Assembly (NCBI RefSeq): GCF_000717595.1
Contig: NZ_JNZO01000002.1
Span: 310,001-374,000 of the forward strand
Reading direction: 5' to 3'
Length of the DNA: 64,000 nucleotides
DNA from: Streptomyces flavochromogenes
GTDB taxonomy: Bacteria; Actinomycetota; Actinomycetes; Streptomycetales; Streptomycetaceae
Each line of letters opens with the position of its first letter. Positions within the stretch are counted from its first letter, which is position 1. A program made the translations under genes and the position numbers. Under the pieces are notes generated by a model. It saw only the letters and a list, made by a program, of their open reading frames with translations, was not told the origin of the DNA and ran no database searches. Of this stretch, positions 59,555 to 64,000 are shown piece after piece.

Positions 59555-59652
59555 CGCTCCCTCGTGCCCGGTTCGTGCCCGATGCCGCACGGGTCCGGAG
59601 GAGACATTCCCGGGGGCAGGTGCCGCTTCCGTGCGGCCCGTGTAATGATCTC

Positions 59653-59679
59653 GTGATCTGACGCCTGGCGTCAGGTCAC
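59653..59679. promoter_or_regulatory. 27-bp inverted repeat upstream of the SARP gene
   Basis: A perfect 17-bp palindrome CTGACGCCTGGCGTCAG (59658-59674) is flanked by GTGA and TCAC, extending the symmetry to 27 bp with a single mismatch pair. It lies 46 bp before the regulator start, in the right place for an operator; a hairpin ending the upstream gene is the alternative. Confidence 0.6.
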
Positions 59680-59725
59680 TGTGCGACGGGGGGTCGCGTA
59701 GCCGCGAGTGCAGAAGGCAGGATCC

Positions 59726-62700
59726 ATGGGGGGGTCGATTCGGTTCAGCGTGCTCGGAGCCGTGTCCGTGCACAGGGGCGAGACACCGATCACCATCGGT
59801 TCTCCGCAGCAGCAGGCCCTGCTCGTGGCGCTGCTGCTGCGTTCCGGACGGGTCGCCTCCACGCACGAACTGATCGCTTCGGTCTGGGGCGAGGAGCCCC
59901 CGGGCTCCGCGCTGGCGAGCCTGCGCACCTACGTGTGGCGGCTGCGGCAGCTCCTGGAGGAGGACTCCACCGCACCTCGGCTGCTGCTCTCACAGCCCGA
60001 CGGCTACCGCATGGTGGCGCCGCGGCTCTCGGTGGACCTGCACCGTGCCGAGCAGCTCGCCGCCGACGCCGGCCGGGCCCGGGCCGGGGGCGACGACGAG
60101 GCCTGCGGGCGGCTGCTGACCGAGGCGCTCGGCCTCTGGCAGGGCGCGCCCCTGGCCGGAGTGCCCGGCCCGTACGCCGAGCAGCAGCGGGCTCGCTTCA
60201 CCGAGCTGCGGATCGGGCTGGAGGAGGAACGTTTCGCGCATGCGCTGCAGGCGGGCCGGCACGGCGCGGTCATTCCCGACCTCACCGTGTTCACGCAGGA
60301 ACATCCGCTCCAGGAGCGGCCGTACGGCTTTCTCATGCGCGCCCTGTACGCCTCCGGGAGGCAGGCGGACGCACTGGCGGTCTACGCGCGGGCCCGGCGC
60401 GTCCTCGCCGAGGAACTCGGCGTCGACCCGGGCCCCGAACTGGCCGCGCTGCACGAACGGGTCCTCGCCGGCGACCCGCTCCTCGACGTCTCGGTCCGCG
60501 GCACCGAGCCGGCCGCGACCGCCCCCGAGGCCCCCCGCGCCCCCCGGAGCCCCGAGCATCCGCAGCCCTCTCCGGCGCTTCGAACCGCCGAACCCGACGC
60601 CGGCCCCGCACCCGACCCCGACTCCGCCGCACCCGCCCTTGGCAGGCCCGCCCAACTCCCCGCCGACGCCTTCGACTTCACGGGCCGCGCCGAACAGGTC
60701 GAGGAGCTGAGCCGGGTCCTCACCGCCCCGGACCGGACCTCGCTTCCGGTCGCGTCCATCAGCGGCATGGGCGGCCTCGGCAAGACCACCCTCGCCCTGC
60801 GGGTCGCCCACCGGATCAAGCACGAGTTCCCCGACGGGCAGCTCTACGTCGATCTGCGCGGCAGCGGCCTCGAACCCGCCGACCCGTCCGCCGTCCTCGG
60901 CAGCATGCTCGCCGCGATGGGCGTGCCGCCGCACGCGCTCCCGGCCATGACCGACGACCGCGCCCGGCTCCTGCGCACCCTGCTCGACGGCCGGCGCATG
61001 CTGCTGCTCCTCGACAACGCCCGGGACCCCGCCCAGGTGGGCCCGCTGCTGCCCGGCTCGGCCGACTGCGCCGTGATCGTCACCAGCCGGACCCGGCTCG
61101 TCGGCATCCCCAGCGCGGTCACCGCCGTGGCTCTGGAAGCCTTCGCGACCGACGAGGCGATCGAGCTGCTCACCGCGATCGTCGGCGCCGATCGCGTGGC
61201 GGCGGAGCCCGCCGCCGCGACCGATCTGGTGACCGCGTGCGGACACCTCCCGCTCGCCGTCCGGATCGTGGCCGCCCGCCTCGCCGCCCGGCCGCGCTGG
61301 CAGATCGAGACCATGACCCGTCGACTCGCCGACGAGCGCCGCCGCATCGGCGAGCTGCGCGCCGGAGACCTGGCCGTCGCGGCCACCTTCGAACTCGGCT
61401 ACCGCCAGCTCCCGCAGGAGCAGGCGTGCGTCTTCCGGCTCCTCGCCCCGGTGGCCCGGCCCAGCATCGGACTGGACGTGGCCGCCGCGGCCCTCGGCCT
61501 CGACGCCTACGACACCGAGGAGATCCTCGAGTCCCTGGTCGACGCGGCCATGCTGGAGGCCCCGCAGCCCGGGAGGTACCGCTACCACGACCTCGTCTGG
61601 GCCTTCGCCCTCCAGCTCGGCGTGCCGCCCGGCGACGGCGGGGGCGAGGCCGGCATCCCCGTGCTGCCGCCGCTCCTCGACCACCTGCTGGCCGCCGGGC
61701 GCGCCGCGTTCCAGTGCATGGTGCCCGGCAACCCGGACGGGATCTTCCTCACCCCCGGATCCACGCCCGCGCCGCACTTCGCCGGGCTGGCGGAGGCCCG
61801 CGGCTGGGTGGCCGCCGAGTTCGAATGCCTCACCAACGCGTTAATGCTGGCCGCCCGCAGCCCCGCCGGGGCGGCCCCGCGGATCCTGCGCGTCGCCGCC
61901 GACCTGCTCATCGCCCTCACCCCCTTCGGGAAGGACATCCCGTACGGGCAGCTCGCCGCCGCCGCGCAGGCGCTGGCCGAGACGGCCGCGCAGCGCGGCG
62001 ACGACCACGTCGCCGGGCGGGCCCGCTTCGTCTGCGGGAACGCCGCTCTGCAGAGCGCCCGGCTCGCCGAGGCCGAGCTGTTCACCCGGCTCGCGGCGGA
62101 GGCCTGCGAGCGGGTCGGCGACCGGGTGATCCTCCGTCAGACGCTCAATGACCGTGGCCTGATAGCGCAGTTCCAGCACCACTACGAGGACGCGGTGCAC
62201 TACTACGACCAGGCGATCGAGCTGGCGAAACAGCTCGGGCACCGCTCGGGAGAACTGGTGACGCGGCTCAACGCGGCGCAGGCCCGGCTGTGCGGTGGCC
62301 GCGCCGAGGAGGCGCTCGTCGCCTGCGCCGAGGCGCTGGTCGCGCTGCGGGAGGTCGAGGATCACCACGGCGCCGCCTACGCGCTCTACGTGCAGGCGAT
62401 GGCCCTGCACGAACTCGGTCGGTACGACGAGGCGGTCGAGAGCCATGCCCGGTGCCTCGACCTGTGCGCGACCTGGCAGATCCGCGGACAGGAGTCGCAG
62501 GCGCGCCACCGGCTGGCCGAGACCCTGCGGATCACGGGCCGCCGGGAGGAGGCCCTCAAGGAGGCGAGCCGCGCGCTGGTGCTGTGCGAGCAGCGCGGCG
62601 CGGCACGCGACCAGGGGCTCGCCCTCCTGGTGCTCGGACGTACCCTCGCCGACCTCGGCGACACCGGGGCCGCGGAGGCCAGGGCCCGGCAGGCCCACAC

Positions 62701-62776
62701 GCTGTTCACCCGGCTCGGGCTGCCCGACGCCGACCACGCGGCCGCCCTCCTCGCAGCCCTCGGCGAAGCGCTGTGA
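59726..62776 (+). CDS. Large SARP regulator (DNA-binding, BTAD, NB-ARC, TPR; AfsR-like)
   Basis: A 1016-residue pathway activator. Residues 1-95 are an OmpR-type winged helix (RFSVLGAVSVHRG, LASLRTYVWRLRQLL), 100-250 the bacterial transcriptional activation domain (RFTELRIGLEEERFAHAL, RPYGFLMRALYASGRQADAL), then a Pro/Ala linker, an NTPase with P-loop GMGGLGKTTLALRVAH at about 346-361, and TPR-like helices at 780-1000. ATG at 59726 is preferred to a GTG six codons earlier. Such proteins switch on antibiotic clusters; its neighbour with a YcaO-like domain and the second SARP suggest a biosynthetic locus extending right of the window. Confidence 0.92.
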   Translation: MGGSIRFSVLGAVSVHRGETPITIGSPQQQALLVALLLRSGRVASTHELIASVWGEEPPGSALASLRTYVWRLRQLLEEDSTAPRLLLSQPDGYRMVAPRLSVDLHRAEQLAADAGRARAGGDDEACGRLLTEALGLWQGAPLAGVPGPYAEQQRARFTELRIGLEEERFAHALQAGRHGAVIPDLTVFTQEHPLQERPYGFLMRALYASGRQADALAVYARARRVLAEELGVDPGPELAALHERVLAGDPLLDVSVRGTEPAATAPEAPRAPRSPEHPQPSPALRTAEPDAGPAPDPDSAAPALGRPAQLPADAFDFTGRAEQVEELSRVLTAPDRTSLPVASISGMGGLGKTTLALRVAHRIKHEFPDGQLYVDLRGSGLEPADPSAVLGSMLAAMGVPPHALPAMTDDRARLLRTLLDGRRMLLLLDNARDPAQVGPLLPGSADCAVIVTSRTRLVGIPSAVTAVALEAFATDEAIELLTAIVGADRVAAEPAAATDLVTACGHLPLAVRIVAARLAARPRWQIETMTRRLADERRRIGELRAGDLAVAATFELGYRQLPQEQACVFRLLAPVARPSIGLDVAAAALGLDAYDTEEILESLVDAAMLEAPQPGRYRYHDLVWAFALQLGVPPGDGGGEAGIPVLPPLLDHLLAAGRAAFQCMVPGNPDGIFLTPGSTPAPHFAGLAEARGWVAAEFECLTNALMLAARSPAGAAPRILRVAADLLIALTPFGKDIPYGQLAAAAQALAETAAQRGDDHVAGRARFVCGNAALQSARLAEAELFTRLAAEACERVGDRVILRQTLNDRGLIAQFQHHYEDAVHYYDQAIELAKQLGHRSGELVTRLNAAQARLCGGRAEEALVACAEALVALREVEDHHGAAYALYVQAMALHELGRYDEAVESHARCLDLCATWQIRGQESQARHRLAETLRITGRREEALKEASRALVLCEQRGAARDQGLALLVLGRTLADLGDTGAAEARARQAHTLFTRLGLPDADHAAALLAALGEAL

Positions 62777-62805
62777 AGCCGCCTCCCGCCTCCGTCAGGA
62801 GTGAT

Positions 62806-62843
62806 ATATCCGCAGGTCAGAGCAGATATCCAGGATCTATCCA
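62806..62843 (+). promoter_or_regulatory. Candidate SARP-binding direct repeats
   Basis: ATATCCA (62826-62832) and CTATCCA (62837-62843) are heptamers 11 bp apart, the spacing used by SARP proteins, and ATATCCG occurs 20 bp earlier (62806-62812). They lie upstream of the small peptide gene at 62912. Confidence 0.45.
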
Positions 62844-62911
62844 GCGTAGATCGACAGGGGGCAGAGTCTGACCCGGCAACCCGAACGACGAGCGAACGGA
62901 AGACCGAGCAC

Positions 62912-63103
62912 ATGCGAGCGATCACCTCCACCCCCCACACCTCCCACGCCCTGCGCACCGTCTGTGTCGCGGTCGCCGCGATGATCGGCCTCTCGCTCCT
63001 GGCCGTCGTCGAGCAGCAGCACACGGCGTCCGTGCCGAGCACCGTCGTGGCCGACGGCCCGATCGTCGCCGAGCCCCACGAGGAGTGGGACAGCCGCGGC
63101 TGA
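62912..63103 (+). CDS. Small membrane or secreted peptide between two SARP genes
   Basis: A 63-residue protein from ATG at 62912. Basic start, hydrophobic helix VCVAVAAMIGLSLLAVV (about 18-34), then a polar tail ending DGPIVAEPHEEWDSRG. This is the layout of a signal-anchored or secreted peptide. It may be a target of the SARP repeats just upstream. A role as an exported signal sensed by the TPR domain of the neighbouring regulator, as in peptide-TPR systems of Gram-positive bacteria, is speculation. No known family. Confidence 0.6.
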   Translation: MRAITSTPHTSHALRTVCVAVAAMIGLSLLAVVEQQHTASVPSTVVADGPIVAEPHEEWDSRG

Positions 63104-63174
63104 CCACGCCTGGCGCGGTCCGTCGCAGACGACGGGACGGACGGCGAAACGAACGACCATGCCATGGGGGAGTC

Positions 63175-64000
63175 ATGACGGGTGGTAGTCCGGCGACGGC
63201 GTTGGCTGAACGAGACGTCGCCACCTTGGTCCGCGCCGCGCGGACCCGCAACGGGGTCAGTCAGCGGGACCTCGCCGAGAAGTCCGGGATAGGTCTGCGG
63301 ACGCTCCGCGAGATCGAACGGGGCCGGGTCCGCGCCCCGAGATCCGGATCGCTGCGCAGAATCGCCGAAGCCCTGCACGAACCCGCGCTGCTCGCGCAGG
63401 TCGGTGCCACGGCCGGCGCCGAAGGAGACATCCCGGAGGACGCCCCGCTGGTCCTGAGGATCCTCGGCAGGCTCTCCGCCACGCGCGGCGCCGCCGAACT
63501 GCTCACCGGAACGCCCAAGCAGCGGACGCTGCTCGGACTGCTCGCGCTCCAGGCCCATCAGGTGGTCGAACGCGACGAGATCATCGAGGTCCTGTGGGAC
63601 GGCGAACTTCCGGACACGTTCGGCCAGTTGATCCACACCTACATCTCCCGCATCCGACTGATGCTGGAGGCGCACACCCTCCCCGGCACCGGCCGGACCG
63701 CGGTCCTGCGGCGCGGCGGCGGTTACGAGCTCCGTATCGAGGGGGACAGCCGGCTCGACATCCTGGAGTTCGGCCGGCTGACGCACGAGGCCGCGCGGGC
63801 CCGCGCAGGCGACGACCCGGTACACGAACAGGCTCTGCTCGCCGAGGCGTTGCGCCTCTGGCGCGGACAGCTCCTGGAAGGCGCCCCGCCACGGCTGGCA
63901 GGTCATACCGCCGCCGTCGAGCACGCCCGCCTGCGCGTCGCCTCCGCGCTGCGCCTCGCCGATCTCGCCCTCGCCCGCGGACAGTACGAGGAGGTGCTCG
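63175..64000 (+). CDS. SARP regulator with N-terminal XRE helix-turn-helix, partial
   Basis: From ATG at 63175 (GGGGGAG upstream) the frame is open to the window end (275 codons). Residues 15-75 are an XRE/Cro-type helix-turn-helix (ARTRNGVSQRDLAEKSGIG, LRTLREIERGRV), followed by an OmpR-type winged helix (LRILGRLSATRGAAELLTG, IHTYISRIRLMLEAHTL) and the start of the activation domain (LAEALRLWRGQLLEGAPP). A two-DNA-binding-domain SARP is less common than the AfsR type upstream. It likely continues with NB-ARC/TPR parts beyond the window. Confidence 0.88.
   Translation, partial: MTGGSPATALAERDVATLVRAARTRNGVSQRDLAEKSGIGLRTLREIERGRVRAPRSGSLRRIAEALHEPALLAQVGATAGAEGDIPEDAPLVLRILGRLSATRGAAELLTGTPKQRTLLGLLALQAHQVVERDEIIEVLWDGELPDTFGQLIHTYISRIRLMLEAHTLPGTGRTAVLRRGGGYELRIEGDSRLDILEFGRLTHEAARARAGDDPVHEQALLAEALRLWRGQLLEGAPPRLAGHTAAVEHARLRVASALRLADLALARGQYEEVL

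Overview
The window is high-GC (about 72 percent by eye) actinobacterial chromosome, most likely Streptomyces or a close relative. This rests on the strong G/C bias at third codon positions, Tat-type lipoproteins, abundant LacI/IclR/ROK regulators, -10 boxes of the TAGNNT type, many GTGA/ATGA gene overlaps and SARP regulators. No rRNA, tRNA, CRISPR array or insertion sequence was seen.

Positions 1-39000 form a plant-polysaccharide and sugar catabolism island. (i) 1-10400: a GH3 glycosidase, an LplB/LplC-type ABC importer, a GH42 beta-galactosidase, a GH95 glycosidase and a LacI regulator, with a repeated 14-bp operator (TCGAAGCGCTTCGA). (ii) 10363-14660: a sugar-acid branch (enolase-superfamily dehydratase, zinc alcohol dehydrogenase, IclR regulator, SMP-30 lactonase) in which several genes are damaged. 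(iii) 14718-23044: a galactan module (secreted GH53 endo-galactanase, GH42, sugar ABC importer, LacI regulator) with TGTGAACG-type operators. (iv) 23056-32212: L-rhamnose catabolism joined to L-lactate oxidation. RhaI, a fused aldolase/dehydrogenase, RhaB and LutABC lie in one overlapping operon, divergent from rhaM and a LacI regulator; this can take rhamnose through lactaldehyde and lactate to pyruvate. (v) 32232-38995: xylA, xylB and a ROK regulator. Together they suit growth on pectin (rhamnogalacturonan with galactan side chains) and hemicellulose.

Positions 39000-48420 hold general genes: a metallo-beta-lactamase-fold hydrolase, a MacB-like ABC exporter, a WGR/beta-propeller protein, a DUF350 membrane protein, an M20 peptidase, DoxX and an orphan opcA.

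Positions 48653-52232 are the most interesting part: a compact divergent cluster of a methyltransferase, two cytochromes P450 and two very small genes. The rightward P450 overlaps by ATGA an 18-bp gene for the pentapeptide MKYWH, which has a strong ribosome binding site and is followed by a perfect 15-bp-stem terminator. MKYWH fits the M-x-Y-x-H pattern of biarylitide precursors (minimal P450-cross-linked RiPPs). The leftward P450 is preceded, also by an ATGA overlap, by a roughly 27-residue aromatic-rich reading frame.

The right end has a CE7 esterase, a STAS-like protein, a P-type ATPase remnant, a GmrSD-like (DUF262/DUF1524) defence protein with an alkyltransferase-like domain, and a probable edge of another biosynthetic locus: a degenerate YcaO/ThiF-like protein, a large SARP-NB-ARC-TPR regulator, a 63-residue membrane or secreted peptide and a second SARP running off the end.

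A recurring oddity is short GC-rich tandem duplications at gene ends, together with several genes whose 3' ends are lost or replaced (the enolase-superfamily dehydratase, the alcohol dehydrogenase, rhaI, possibly xylB).
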